Assembly: GCA_036877525.1 (NCBI GenBank)
Contig: JAZGTH010000008.1
Span: 7,295,001-7,359,000 of the forward strand
Direction of reading: 5' to 3'
Length of the DNA stretch: 64,000 nt
Origin: Chromobotia macracanthus
Taxonomy: Eukaryota > Chordata > Actinopteri > Cypriniformes > Botiidae
Part shown: positions 23,299-34,905 of the stretch, in pieces
How the letters are laid out: the number at the start of each line of letters is the position of its first letter
Numbering within the stretch: position 1 is the stretch's first letter
Position numbers and translations under genes: made by a program
Notes under the pieces: model-generated
Databases searched by the model: none
What the model saw: only the letters and a program-made list of their open reading frames with translations
What the model was told of the DNA's origin: nothing

Positions 23299-25279
23299 AT
23301 TTAATTCTATCTCCTCTTTTCTGCATCTGCAAGTTCCCTCTTTTAAAAACACACAACACCCTAGTTTTGCCCTCTGTGGCTTTTTTCCACCAGGCAACCA
23401 CGGCTACGTGTATGTGGACCACATGTGTTCTGGGCACACGACTGTGGGCCCTGCACCACCCACTTTTATATGAAAAGTGCAGTGGTGGAAACCAAGCGCC
23501 TTAGCCGTTTCCTGGGGCTACATGACCCTGGCCCACACAGGAGAGCAGGAGAGAGCTCTGTGGGTGGAGGAGGGGCGGGGGGTCATGAGACGAGACTGTG
23601 AAAGTCAAAGCGTTGCTGTGATCTGCTCAGGCATGGAGAGTGTTGATCCAGGTCTTAGGGGAGAGAAGTGGATGTGACAGGCTGGGGGGTGACAAAGGGA
23701 TCCCGGTTAGGAGAGGTGGGTGAGGGGGGTTAGGATAGGACGTGGCATGTTATCTGGCCAAAAATATGCAGCTGTATTTACCACCTCTGTTTGTTGTTCC
23801 CGTGGAAGCTCCAGGATGGGAATTTTCTGTGTCACTGCCTCAAAGGATTTTGGCTGAGGCTTTGTTGATCCTGTGTTGTTGTAGAAAGGAGGAATAAGAT
23901 TTAAGCATTAGCCATGTCAGGAAGGATTTAACACTCTGGTCCCCAGACCTCTCACCATTTAGGCAACTCTTCCCCTAGTGCTTAGCACTCAGCTGTCTGC
24001 CTAGCTGCCCACCGGGCAGAGAGAAACATGGTTGGCGTCTGCCTCCTCTCCCTCTCTTGTGTTTCCGCTTTTACGGCATCCATCCAATGGAAAAATAAGG
24101 TTCAAGGCACTTGATTTTGTGTCATGCTTCCTGGAGCATGCCAACTTTCAATTACAGCACCTTCCAGTCCACCTTGCACTTTGGCCATGGCTATCTGACA
24201 GCTCCCCCCTTGTTGTTTGTGGCAAGTGGCCAACTGATTCCCAGCGCATTATGTTTCTCCGACCAACTGAGAGATAGTTGGTTGTTTTCCATTAGGCTAT
24301 AAGTTATCACTATCTGATGGGGCACACTGACCTTGCCAGATGCCTGGCTAAATCACAGAACAAGGATGAACAGAAACGTTGTGTCTTAAGTTCATTCAGT
24401 GTGCCCTTAACATGGGATTTCATTGTCACTTGGTTTTACATTAAAAGTAGTTATTAGATAAATAGAATAAATATGTTGAATAAATATGGAAATATTTCAT
24501 CCATCAGATTGGGCCCTGGGTTGAAAAATGCTAAACCAGGTTTAGGTTCCTCCCTCATTTATTGATAAATTGCTAAAGTGTTTCCTTGTTTATTCACATT
24601 ATAGCACCTGCTCCTAACAGTTTGCATGACATTTCACTAGTACACAGACTAAAACGAATCATAAATCGCCACTCTGTCTTTTAAAATTCTATGTGCATTC
24701 TAAATTCTAAATATGTGCATGAAAAGATTTGGACCTTTGTTAATTTTCTGGCAATAATTCTCACATGAGGTCAAAACAGTCCAAGAAGTGAGAGCCGTCT
24801 TACTATTAAACACTAAAAGATGATTAAGTGTACACATTGTAAGACTGCTGGTTATTATTTTTGTAATATGTAATATATAGAGAGTATTTATGTTTTCTTG
24901 ACACTTACAAATGTTAATGTAGAACCAGAGATCCCCTGTTGCTTATTTATGCATTAATGAATTCACATTTTCATGTATTACTTGAGCAGGGTAAAGATGA
25001 ATATATTTGGATTTGATATTTTGGGTGTGAATGAGTTAATAGTTGAGAGCACTGAATTGGAATGGGGGGCTGTTTTGAGGATGCAGTGGGGCGTGTCTGT
25101 GCTGTCCGCCCCCTCACCCTCACCCTCACGGTCCTGGTTCTGCCTGGAGAGCAGTGCGCAGGCCCTCGCCCGGGTCACCTGCAAAGGATTAGCCCGCGCC
25201 TGGTGGACAGTTGTTGTTTAAGGACCGTCTGAGCTCGTCGGGGGTGCAGGAAGAGGGAGGAACGGGTGGGGGAATGACC
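23299..25279. other. Unique tract, no gene recognised
   Basis: Mixed composition. Three CCCTCA units sit at about 25111-25128. A G-rich patch lies at 23560-23730. Short frames at 24032-24302 and 24973-25221 have no family resemblance. No clear exon structure. Confidence 0.55.
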
Positions 25280-26140
25280 CAGTGAGTCATCTCACCTCCA
25301 GATGCCCAGACCTCACCCCTGCCAGGAGCAGCACACCAGGGGTAAAAACAAACACAACAATCATTCTCTCCTCCACCACTTCTGAACAGTTAGGAATCTG
25401 TAAGGAAATCAGCTCAGGAACATCATCCTGGGACCGACTGCTTAACTCATTAATCCACATAAATAAAAGAGAAGAAAAGACAGATAGACAAGAAACAAAG
25501 ACCGTATCCCTAAACGAAAGTGTCGGAAACCTCTGGAGGCAACATAAGATTGAATATACGCGCTTGCGAATAGTGCGTCTGGATGAGCGGGCTGAGAGAC
25601 GCATAGACAAAGGGAACAGAGCGCCGCATCACTAAACTCGCTTCTGTCAATAATGACAAGGCTGCATTCATTGATATTCTCATGGAAAAATAATGTGTTA
25701 ATAAGGACCCTCTCAGAAGATTACCCAACCTCGCCCCGCTAATCAGCCTCTTTGTAAAGGTCCATAAATCACCAAACTAATAGTGCGGCGGATATTAATA
25801 ACTCAAATTATGATTTATATCTTTGTTGTCGTCTGTGAAAGGATCCCTCACCTCCTTACATTTTCAATCAATATCATCAAAATGCTAACGACGGAATGGC
25901 TGTAATTACCTTCATGGGGGGACAACACTAATTTAGTTCTCTTTTCTCTTTCCACCAAAATACCACAAAGTAGACAGGCAGAAACGGCGTACCTGTTGCA
26001 CAAACAATGCAGAGGCGATGCATTAGTCCGTGGAAAAGACTGATATTAACTGTCAAGCCGGGGTTAGCCTCCTCACATATTTTTTCCGAATAAGACGTCA
26101 AGCAAGGATGAACAATGGCACACAAGCACAGCATAAATAA
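25280..26140. promoter_or_regulatory. Candidate conserved enhancer block
   Basis: A long repeat-free tract. Motifs include GCTAATC (25738-25744), TAATGTGTTAATAAGG (about 25691), GATATTAATAACTC (about 25791), CAAATTATGATTTATATC, CAATCAATAT (about 25865-25874) and TGTAATTACC (25901-25910). Frames on both strands overlap between 25282 and 25728, so a protein is unlikely despite their length (up to 117 codons). Uniform, transposon-free texture suggests selection, but cross-species alignment is needed to confirm it. Confidence 0.4.
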
Positions 26141-26467
26141 ACTATTACAGTAGATTAAACAAAGGCTGGTAAGACTGACTTCACATTGTAGTCTGTTTAT
26201 AAATTTATAACTGTTTATAAATTGTCTTTGTGATCGGAAAGCGTAGGTGAGCTTATTGTCCTCTGAGAGGTGGGTTCAGTAAATCTGTCCTCTGGGAGGA
26301 GCTTTCAGCCTGTAAACACAAATTAATCAAATATTCAAATCACTATTTAATTGTGATTCAATTCAACAATCAATTAACATTGTTTCTTTAACAAAACAGG
26401 AGAATGTAAGACAAACTAATTTATTAGGTCTTTAATTTGCAGCAACACCTGGAACGTGCAGCACAGT
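26141..26467. other. Unique AT-rich tract
   Basis: A CTGTTTATAAAT word is repeated twice near 26195-26222. Nothing else recognised. Confidence 0.5.
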
Positions 26468-26580
26468 GTTCCTGTAGCTCAGCTGATAGAACACTGTGTT
26501 AGCAGCGCAAAGTTTGTGGGTTCTATTCCCAGGGAAGTGTCTGCTACATGCATAAAATGTAAGTGTAAATTGTAAATTAT
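26468..26580 (+). repeat. tRNA-derived SINE, internally deleted
   Basis: The head is well kept (GTTCCTGTAGCTCAGCTGAT, AGCAGCGCAAAG, B-box-like GGTTCTATTCCC). After CAGGGAAG the sequence jumps directly to the 3' tail CTGCTACATGCATAAAATG with an AAGTGTAAATTGTAAAT end. The middle and the TTTGGATAAAAG part present at 7876-8032 are missing. It is either a short variant or a deletion. Confidence 0.8.
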
Positions 26581-27466
26581 GCAGCCATTGTGTAATTCCA
26601 TGATAGTTTTTCTGGAAATGATGGCATGTAATGAAAAACATTACTGATTGGTTTTTCTTATTTTAACCCATTCTTTGGCTGTCATTTGTCATTCTTGCAA
26701 TTTCATGTAAGTGTTTTCATCAGTATACCAGCTTCATCATGTTACCTTGGTGACACATTTAGTCAGTTTTCAGTACATCACAAACATCCTTTGATCATGT
26801 GTTTTTATTATGAAGCAAAATGTGTAGATTACGCTATACGTTTAAGGTTTATATGTAGTTTTATCATTCAAGTTTAAGTTTACTATGTTGTTTATCCTGT
26901 AAGTATTCAAGGTCGACAAAGAAAGGTGTCTTGATTGATTTGCATGCATTTTAATAAACAATTCTTGACACTTTTGTGTATTCAAAGGTTATGAGTCAGC
27001 TTCATTTCCACCGAACCCTGATTAGTTTCCTCTAAGACCACTTCCTGTTTCTGCTTACTAACAGGTGAGAGTAATGGTCGTCTGGCTCTTTTCCTGCCTC
27101 TCTTCTTCCCATATCTGTGAAACGGGTGATTTCTTGTTTAACAAAAGTCACCGTGCAATACTAAGGTTTAGGGTTCACCTCATTCTACAATGTGGTGATT
27201 CAAATCTCAGCCAGGACTTTTCCTGTGGCCAGCGTGATGTCAGCCTCCAGCTTTTGTCAACGTCTGATAAGGCCACTAACACAATGGAATCTTTTGGAAG
27301 GCCAGTTGAATGATAACCTATAACAAAAAAAGAAATAGGGGAAGCAGGGAGTACAGCAGTTTAATGAAACTTTCCCCACACTGGGATTTCAAGGCTCTTT
27401 CTGAGGTGACTGAGGTTATCAGCCTTGTTTTTAGCGGCACGAGCACAGAAAAGCAATCACGCAAAC
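26581..27466. other. Unique tract
   Basis: No gene recognised. A frame of 82 codons at 27065-27313 has no family resemblance. Sequence beyond about 27360 becomes less AT-rich toward the regulatory candidate that follows. Confidence 0.5.
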
Positions 27467-27690
27467 AAATTAATTAGTCTTCCAACAATAGGGCCTTGAT
27501 AAATTGAGCCACTTGCATCTCGTAGACTGTCGCTCCATGTTTCCTTTTTAATCTCGGCCCTTTCAACATGGACTTGAGAATGCTGTTTACATTTAGTCTT
27601 TGTAACGAGACATTGCACAGCGGTTTGCAATAAACAGCTAATTATCATATCTCTGGCTACAGCTTAATTATATTTGCATAGAACTTCTTT
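27467..27690. promoter_or_regulatory. Candidate developmental enhancer: HD + SOX + FOX + POU motifs
   Basis: AATTAATTAG (27468-27477) is a paired homeodomain core, ACAATAG (27485-27491) a SOX core, AATAAACA (27629-27636) a FOX core, CTAATTATC (27638-27646) a homeodomain core, and ATTTGCAT (27672-27679) a perfect POU octamer. All fall within about 210 bases of repeat-free sequence. This composition is typical of ultraconserved-type vertebrate enhancers. Function is inferred. Confidence 0.45.
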
Positions 27691-28009
27691 GTCTAGCTGT
27701 CTCAACAGAGCTTGTGTTACCTTGTCTTTTTATTGCTTAGTTTTTATTTACATCTTTGAAACATTCTCAGATTTACAAATCTCCCTACCCCCCTTGTTTT
27801 GCCTCAGGTCGCCCCTTACAGAAAATGTGAAGGTCGGGGACTGTTTCTGTCTTTTCATTTTCAGTTAGACAACTACTCTGGTTTGGAAATTTGTGCAAAG
27901 TTGCTGTTTTCACTCATGCATGTTGAGTAATTCATTTTAATTATTCATTTTTTCCATGTACAAAAAGTCACATAATTATCAGTTTCCTCCATTTCATTTT
28001 TAACCCGAG
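27691..28009. other. Unique AT-rich tract
   Basis: Nothing recognised between two candidate regulatory tracts. Confidence 0.5.
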
Positions 28010-28215
28010 TGCACAAGCACGCAGCAATGGTAAATTAGTAAAAGAAGGCATTAAAGTGACAAAAAATGCATTCAGCATCCGAAATGTATTTACAAATTAA
28101 TTTCTCAGCGCTTTCGCTCGGGGCGAAGGGAGACTGTGTCTTCATTCAATTATCGAGTTTAAGCGGAGTGCAGTCATTAAAGGAACCTCATTACAGGCAC
28201 AGTGGAGCCGCCCGA
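28010..28215. promoter_or_regulatory. Candidate cis-regulatory tract
   Basis: Repeat-free sequence with TAAATTAG, ACAAATTAATTTC (about 28091), TCAATTATCG (about 28146) and a CpG-containing core GCGCTTTCGCTCGGGGCG. It lies only about 320 bases from the preceding motif cluster, so the two could be one element group. Confidence 0.33.
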
Positions 28216-28262
28216 CTACAGGTACAACCCATGTGATTTTACACCTGACTCCAGCTAACTCC

Positions 28263-28322
28263 AGTGCTGAGGAGTAACTAAAAGCAGTGCTTAGTGCTGG
28301 GGAGTAACTTAAAGCAGTGCTT
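28263..28322. repeat. 30-bp tandem duplication
   Basis: Two adjacent 30-bp units (28263-28292, 28293-28322) beginning AGTGCTGAGGAGTAACT differ at two positions. A partial third unit may begin at 28323 (AGTATTAAGTAGTA). Confidence 0.93.
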
Positions 28323-29339
28323 AGTATTAAGTAGTAGTATTTTTCTATAGTGTGAAGGTAGCTGTTTTCCTAAAGCTGTTTTTCTAGCTTTTCCATTAAC
28401 AAGCTTGACAAAACAATGTGAAAACTGTAGTGTTGAAAATTTAGATTCATTTTAGTCAATCACTGTATTTGAATAATTTATAAGCACAAATGAGCAACAA
28501 AAGAACAATTGATTCCAGTGCATGTGCTATATATAAAACCTATTTTATTTATTGTCATAATTTTACTAACAAAAACACTCATGTGCTTGCTTTTCATCAC
28601 TGTTTTTGACAATGTTTAGTTTTAATGCTAACATTTATTGTAAACTGATGTAATTAAGTGTCAGAATCTTTTTTACCTTTAATAAGATACTTCTCAGAAT
28701 TGTGGACGCTAATATTTTTGCTCTGATTATAAAAAATCATTCTTGGTATGGGGGAAAATGTCACAAGCTGTACTTAAACCCTTGACGCCCACATGAGCAC
28801 TACAGCGCAGCTATAGCATCTTCATTGAAATCAATTCACAAACACAAACTTGTTTACTTAATGCCACGCATCAGCGTTTCTGAACACTTCTTTCTGAATA
28901 TCTTGTGATTGCTCTGAATGAGGTTAAAAGAAGAAGGCACAAGACTTCACATCTATCTCTCTATTATGAAAGTACCTGTCAGCAAATTAAGGGAGGCTGG
29001 AAGCTAAAAGCCAAAGGTGGAAAAAAGTATTTATGAACGTAATTTTTCCGAGTTGCACGCTGTGTGAGAGTAATTACTGTAGCCTCTATAGGCAGAGTTA
29101 AGGGGATTGACTGTAATCACAGGTATAATGAGACTCATGGCAGAACTCTCTCACACAATATAAGGTCAAACATGTCGTCGTAGGCAGCCTTTCATTTTCT
29201 TTTGGAGCCGTCATTGCTTTAATAGTTCCTTGACTGACATTAACAGAAAAATGGAGGCCCTGTTGCTCACATCTATGATAACTTGAGAAGAATATGTGCA
29301 AGTAAAGCACTGTTCAGATTGGCTGATTGGCGGGTGAAG
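28323..29339. other. Unique AT-rich tract
   Basis: No gene recognised. A repeat-free patch at about 29040-29310 might be a conserved element but lacks a clear motif cluster. A 70-codon frame at 29098-29310 minus has no family resemblance. Confidence 0.5.
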
Positions 29340-29385
29340 TTAAAGGAGCAGTGCACCCCAAAAAACGATTTTTTTTACTCCCTCA
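29340..29385 (+). repeat. Short end fragment of the TTCACCC fold-back family
   Basis: TTAAAGGAGCAGTGCACCCC followed by AAAAAACGATTTT resembles the left end at 35714 (TTAAAGGGACAGTTCACC). Only the first tens of bases match, so it is a remnant at best. Confidence 0.45.
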
Positions 29386-29446
29386 CTGTGGAATATAAAA
29401 GGTGAAATTCTTTTAATAGTATCTTGTCCACCATGTAACTTGCAGT

Positions 29447-29697
29447 GAACATTCTTGCAGTAAAGTTAGTAGAACTTATATATAATGATATATATCATAT
29501 ATAACAAAACATTAATCTCAAGTTATTGGTGGAATGTTTTAAAAATGTTATAGAATAAAATTTTTGAATACCACTCTAATAACTAAGCAATACTGTTAAT
29601 ATAAGTTTTAAACATTCCTATAACATTAAAAATAGCATTTTTAACGTTTTTGTTACTTAAGGAAAAATTAAATTGCTTACCTAAAATTGCTAGCTGG
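29447..29697 (-). mobile_element. MITE-like element (CCCAGCTAACA family), copy 6, truncated
   Basis: It begins within the family interior (GAACATTCTTGCAGTAAAG) and lacks the left terminal block. It ends CCTAAAATTGCTAGCTGG. Interior blocks GTTATTGGTGGAATGTTTTA and TTTTTGTTACTTAAGG match copies 2 and 7 in the same orientation. Confidence 0.8.
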
Positions 29698-31336
29698 AAT
29701 AACAGTCCACGTGGTATACTGAAGCAATATGATTGCTTTGTGTGAGGATAAGGCCTATTCATTTAAAATCTTGACATTTGCTCCAGCTGTTCCTTTCTGT
29801 GCCTGTGAGTGGCTTATTTGATGATTCCTGGATTATTGATATAAGAGCATTTCTCAACTCAGATTTATATCCTGACATTTATATCCAGACATTCCTCAGA
29901 CATCGTGATGTAATAATGTAAAAAAAAATATTTGCTTGTTTCATCCCGTTATCATGTATGTTTTGGCTAAATTCCTCTGCTGATTATGTAAGAAATATGA
30001 ACTTTGTTCTGCAGACAATAATGCATTGGCCTGGCAACATAATAAACTATTCATCTTGAGCAACCTAAATGAGATTTAGTGGGATTTACTGGTGCATTTG
30101 GGAAAAAAAAAACTTTTTTTATGCTGCCACAGTGTATTAGACGGTCGCCAGGGCGTTGCTATGCTATTTTTAGTATGCTACTATGCAGTTGCTAGGCTGT
30201 TTTAGTCAAAAAGTATGTCAGAAATGATCTGGACCTTATGACTTTTGGCTCTCTGAGTTATGATTAAACCTCATTTTAGCCTACAGTCGATATGCTTGTA
30301 TTCACTCTAGACTCCTTGCTTGTTTCCAAAAGCTCATCTGTATCTTATACAGCTCTGTTTCAACAAACAGTCTAACTTACCACAATGGTAAACAAACTTC
30401 TGCAGAACGCCATGCACTGCGGCTCAAGCAAAAATGAAGAGTATCAGACATAAGCCAGCATTATCAAGAGACGTAATGTGTGTTTGTGAGAGCTACCAAA
30501 CTGTGACTGCATTTGATGCTCTGCCATAACAATACATAAGTGCTGCTTGAGAACAATGATCTTAAGCTCAAAGAAGAGTGGTTCCTCCTATCTGGATTTA
30601 AGTTCAGTATATCTTACCAGCTCATCTAAACCAGACTCTGCTCTTCTTGATGCACTTCAAACCAGTTTTTCTTCAGTGAAACCAAACATGTTAACTTATC
30701 CCCATTAAGACTCACAATGTTTAGACTGCAGAAACCAAAACTGGAAAATTGAACAAAAGCATCTGACGGAAAACGTCAGAGAAACGATGGGCGAGAAACA
30801 GAACAGAAAAGAGACCCAGACGGTTCAATTAATTTTATTCATCATTTCTCTATGTCCAAAAAATCACAGAGGAGCAAATCCATTTGTCTTTACCACACAG
30901 AAACATGAAATTGGTCCCAGTGACCTATTTTTTGGAGGTTTTTCTCATTCTCTGTGGTACGAAGCCTTTGACTTTACAATGTGCCTCTATTGTCTTTATG
31001 CAATGGACCTTTTTTGCTGCTCGGCAGGTGAATGAAAACCAATCGTCGGGTCCAGTGTCTCCTTGCAGGAGTCGTCTGGAAAAAAATATTACCTCATTCC
31101 GAGCAGGGAAGAATCCTCTTTTATGGAGACATAATGACTTAAAGTTTAATCTTTTCCGCTCTCACCTTTATGAAAAGACCACAATGATCCATTTGAAGTA
31201 AGTTAAATTACACATTTAAATGGAGACGTGTAATATACTTAGTTAAAGTGGGTTTGACCACTGCACCAGTTAATCAGGGGCCGCCCATTAAAATTGGACC
31301 GGAGCCCAGGTTCTGTGACCATATTTTAGAGGTTAG

Positions 31337-31340
<4 letters not shown>
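29698..31340. other. Unique tract, no gene recognised
   Basis: Contains the short repeat listed at 30135-30207. Frames at 30787-31201 overlap in two phases and match no known family. Confidence 0.55.
30135..30207 (+). repeat. GTTGCTAGGG-type fish minisatellite remnant
   Basis: Words GGTCGCCAGGGCGTTGCTATG and GCAGTTGCTAGGCTGTTTTAG recur with a spacing of about 40 bases. They match the GTTGCTAGGG(C/T)GTT array I remember as common in teleost genomes. Only two to three degenerate units remain. Confidence 0.6.

Positions 31341-31371
<31 letters not shown>
31341..31371. repeat. (TG)n microsatellite
   Basis: About 15 uninterrupted TG units. Confidence 0.97.
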
Positions 31372-31373
<2 letters not shown>

Positions 31374-32560
31374 GTAGTCATCCCATTTGTCTATTTGTCC
31401 ACACTTTTGTCTTTGAGCTGTGTATCATAGAGTTTTGAGTGGAAGGAGCATCAAAGCCGTTCAAAGAACTGACACTTTCTTCTCCCTTACCTTTCAAAAG
31501 TCTTAAATCCTGCTAAAGCTCAAAGCCCACTCTGTCCGGTCTCAGTGTGCTGCGAGCAGACAGGTTTCAGGTCTGACTTCAGGACAGGAGAGACGTAGCG
31601 CCTCGGGGGCCTGTCTTTTTCATCTCATCTCTCCTTGCAAACATTTCCAAGTGGCAACTAGTTGAGCATCAGAGACCAGTGACATCCAGAGAATAAAAGA
31701 CATGTTCGCACGCACAAACACTCATAGGGTTGTCATACAGTGTTGAAAAGCCACATTGCTCTTTGATTCAATAAAGCAACATTCGTGACTGACTTCGAAA
31801 TGATTCACTCCCCCCCCAGTTTCCTTCATCTTATTGGAGAAAATATTAATTTGAAACATCTCCATGCAATTAGAGAATCATTGAGAAGTCTACCACTTCT
31901 GTGCAGTAATCCGATTTTAATTTAGAAGGGTTTGGTTGCATTAGGTTAGGCAGGCGCTGCAGCAGGTGAAGTTAGTTAATTATTGTTACTGTTTTTAAGA
32001 TGCTAATAAAATGTGCTGTATTGTCACTTATAGATGCTGTTCAATTACGTAGTCTTTTAAAATATCTGGTGTTTGTTTCACCATGGAGACGGTTTAAACA
32101 ATACCAACACAGAGAAGGAGGAACACAAGAAACAACATGTTTGAAAAATGTTTCGACTGCTGTGGCTTTCATGCTTATAAAATAATTTCTACAAGATGTA
32201 ATTATATTTTATGTTCCTTACTGGGCTTTTCAAACACTGAAATATTTGTAGCTACTTATATTGGACTAATAACACGTTTAATTCTGAGAACACAAATCAG
32301 CAAAGTGTCAGTACCTCATAATTATAGATTTTGATTTGGCATTTCTTACCTAGCTTTTTTTTTTGCTGCTAAATCTTACTGTTCTTTGTCTAGATTCAAG
32401 GTCATTAAAGCTATGTTCAGACAGGCAGCAAAAATGTTTGATGCAGTCTGAACACCAAACAAACACACAAAATCAGCTTTTTACAAATGCTTTTCAATCT
32501 GAACGGTCAAATTAGATTTTAAGTATTTTTTTATAATTTGTAAACATGCATTTCATAGAA
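31372..32560. other. Unique tract upstream of a hAT-like element
   Basis: No gene or repeat was recognised. Frames at 32000-32334 are short and unrelated to known proteins. Confidence 0.55.
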
Positions 32561-32894
32561 CAGGGCTGTTACTGTATCAGATTTTCACTACAAGGTTATT
32601 GTGACCAAAAGAACTAAATGTGGTTTATTTAGTGTTTTCTGTTAATTAGCCAATGAAAATATGAGTGTAGGGAGGCAGAGCCATCATTGTGGCTCCTAAA
32701 GCAAAATGTTAACGGGCGCAGAGCTACTACCTATGATGATAATAACTATGATGAGATATTAACCAGATATTGTTTCTGAATTTTATTTACGATATTATCA
32801 TATGTGCATTTTTACTGTTATATTAATAACCATTTTATGGTTATTAATATCACAGTTGTTGTCAATACCGGTATACTGTATTATGACAACCCTA
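32561..32894. mobile_element. Non-autonomous hAT-like element with target-site duplication
   Basis: The left end reads CAGGGCTGTTACTG and the right end, on the complementary strand, TAGGGTTGTCATAA. These are short inverted termini of the CAGGGYTGTYA form typical of many hAT elements. It is flanked by TCATAGAA (32553-32560) and GCATAGAA (32895-32902), an 8-bp duplication with one mismatch, as expected for hAT. Length is 334 bp with no transposase. It contains a perfect 14-bp inverted repeat at 32820-32850. Confidence 0.8.
32820..32850. repeat. Perfect 14-bp hairpin inside the hAT-like element
   Basis: ATATTAATAACCAT (32820-32833) and ATGGTTATTAATAT (32837-32850) are exact reverse complements separated by three T. 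Confidence 0.97.
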
Positions 32895-33639
32895 GCATAG
32901 AAGTGTCTGCAGCAACGTCCAAATACAATCATTTTGTCTTTCTTTTGCCCATGTAGTGAACTTTGTGGCATTCACTCTGTAGTGTGAAGAGCATTCAGAA
33001 CCACAGAAATTCTCCTGCTGTCTGTTGATAATGACAGCTACTCTCTAGTGCTGATGCAGTAATTTTCATGGCCACTAATGGTACTTGATATTGTTTACTT
33101 CTCATCTTTCAGACTTGTTTGTTTCATCACTTACAAAGTAACAGTGTGGACAGTCAGATGAGAATTGAAAAACAAATTTTAATTGGGAACAATGTGCACT
33201 AAACCTTTCACCTTAAGTCTCAGATTTGACCATATCATATTTTGTATTCAAAATATCTATGAAGGAATGAACAGGTGCTGGACCATGAAACCCAATGAAA
33301 GCATGAAGATGCTCAGGGGAGCAATCCATCTAACGGAACCCAGCTATAATTCACTAGAGCAAGTGTACCCCCTGCTTTTTATCTACTCTGCCCTCTGTCT
33401 CTCTCCTCCACATCTCTGTCCTTCTGAAGGATTAGACGCTATGCAAGTATAAGTGTCTTCTTTAGTCACTTCTGCCTTTGGTGACCGGAACAGTGGCTGA
33501 ACGTTTTCAAAGTCAAAGAGCATTTTATTGCTTTTAGTGTTTTTCCGTGACACACAGACTCTTAGTCTCTTAGCGTTAGTTAATAGGAGCGCTCGCAAAG
33601 AGCACGGACATTCACAAACAGGCCATTCAGATCACACAG
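32895..33639. other. Unique tract
   Basis: Nothing recognised. The frame at 33183-33452 has no family resemblance. Confidence 0.5.
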
Positions 33640-33860
33640 TCAGTCAAAAGCAGTTACAATAAGCGGCCCGCGGGGGCCGTTCCTGCATACACCAAGCGTG
33701 CACCTGCGGAGGCGGTCGTGACCTTGTTTTTGAAAAGCTGCACGATAATGACCGCATGCAGATAGCGAGTTATTATCCAGTGTTGCATTTATAAAATTGA
33801 CCCTGAGGTCACAATATAACTCCTTTTAATAGTGTTGCGATAAACAACGCGAGGGTGCGC
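33640..33860. promoter_or_regulatory. Candidate cis-regulatory tract with everted nuclear-receptor half-sites
   Basis: A CpG-containing core (GCGGCCCGCGGGGGCCG) is followed by TGACCC (33798-33803), TG, AGGTCA (33806-33811), an everted repeat with 2-bp spacing resembling a nuclear-receptor site. A FOX-like GATAAACAAC lies near 33838-33847. Repeat-free. Function inferred. Confidence 0.33.
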
Positions 33861-34905
33861 GAGTCCGTGCACTTCAAAAAATATACAAAATATGCAATTA
33901 ATCAGTGTTTATTTTGCACCTTTTCTTTGCAAAATAAATGGTCCTCAATGCACACGACTTTGTATACCCGTGTCAGCACCAACAAGAGCAAAGAGATGTT
34001 TGCGCACGTGTATGCATTGGCCTGCCTGCGCTGAGAGACGCACAACCTATTGAGAGCAGCAGAAGATCTATGAGCCCTCTGATAATGATGTCACCTCGAG
34101 CCACAGGCCAGTGTGAACGCATGAATGGGCTTCAAGCAGATTGACTGTCTAATAGCTCTCATGTCCGGATTATTACATATTTCTTCTTAAGGAAGGTCTG
34201 AATTCACTGTAATCTTAAAAGCATTTCAAATAGGGAGAGTGTTACTAGCCATGCCTGTGTGTCAGTGCTGTATCATATAGACAAGAAACAGGGACGCAAC
34301 AGAAGAACTTTTACATGTGTTAGCTTAATCAAATTAGTTACTATTGTGCTAAAAACAGTATATTTTAATCATGCATCTTTGTAATGGAATTCAGGAATTC
34401 GGATCAATTCAGGCTTGAACCACCCAAATGTAAATGTTTTTTGCCAAACCACATTTAGCAAGAGCAGCCAGAATGTGCAGAACACAGGTGCAACTGTTCA
34501 CACAAGACATGTTCTTGTATTCCAAACCAGTTAGATGAAGCACAGCTGAATGGAACTGAATTCAGAAGTGTTGTGTCTCTTTAAATGTTGATCTTTAAAT
34601 GTTGAGTGTATTTTTATATTTACATGCTTTACATGTTTTAACAAATGTAGTAGTGTTAACATTGAAAAAACAACCAAACACACTCATCTGTAGATGTATA
34701 AAGACTAACAATTTAAAAACACAAGATCATGTCTGAACATTTAAACAACAGTTAGCTGCTCTGGATTGTAGTCCTGTCATAGACAAATATATATATAGTA
34801 TATTGACTTTTAAAGCCACTTTTTATGATGTCTAGTAAATAAAATATCTCATCTGCCACAATAATCATTTGTGGGCTTTTACCATCAAATATTGATATAT
34901 GTGAT
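33861..34905. other. Unique AT-rich tract with a short tandem duplication
   Basis: TCTTTAAATGTTGA is exactly duplicated at 34578-34591 and 34592-34605. No gene recognised. Confidence 0.55.

Noticed and set aside
25111..25128. G-quadruplex on the minus strand from three CCCTCA units
   Set aside because: Only three runs of three or more G are close enough together. A fourth run is lacking, so the canonical four-run pattern is not met.
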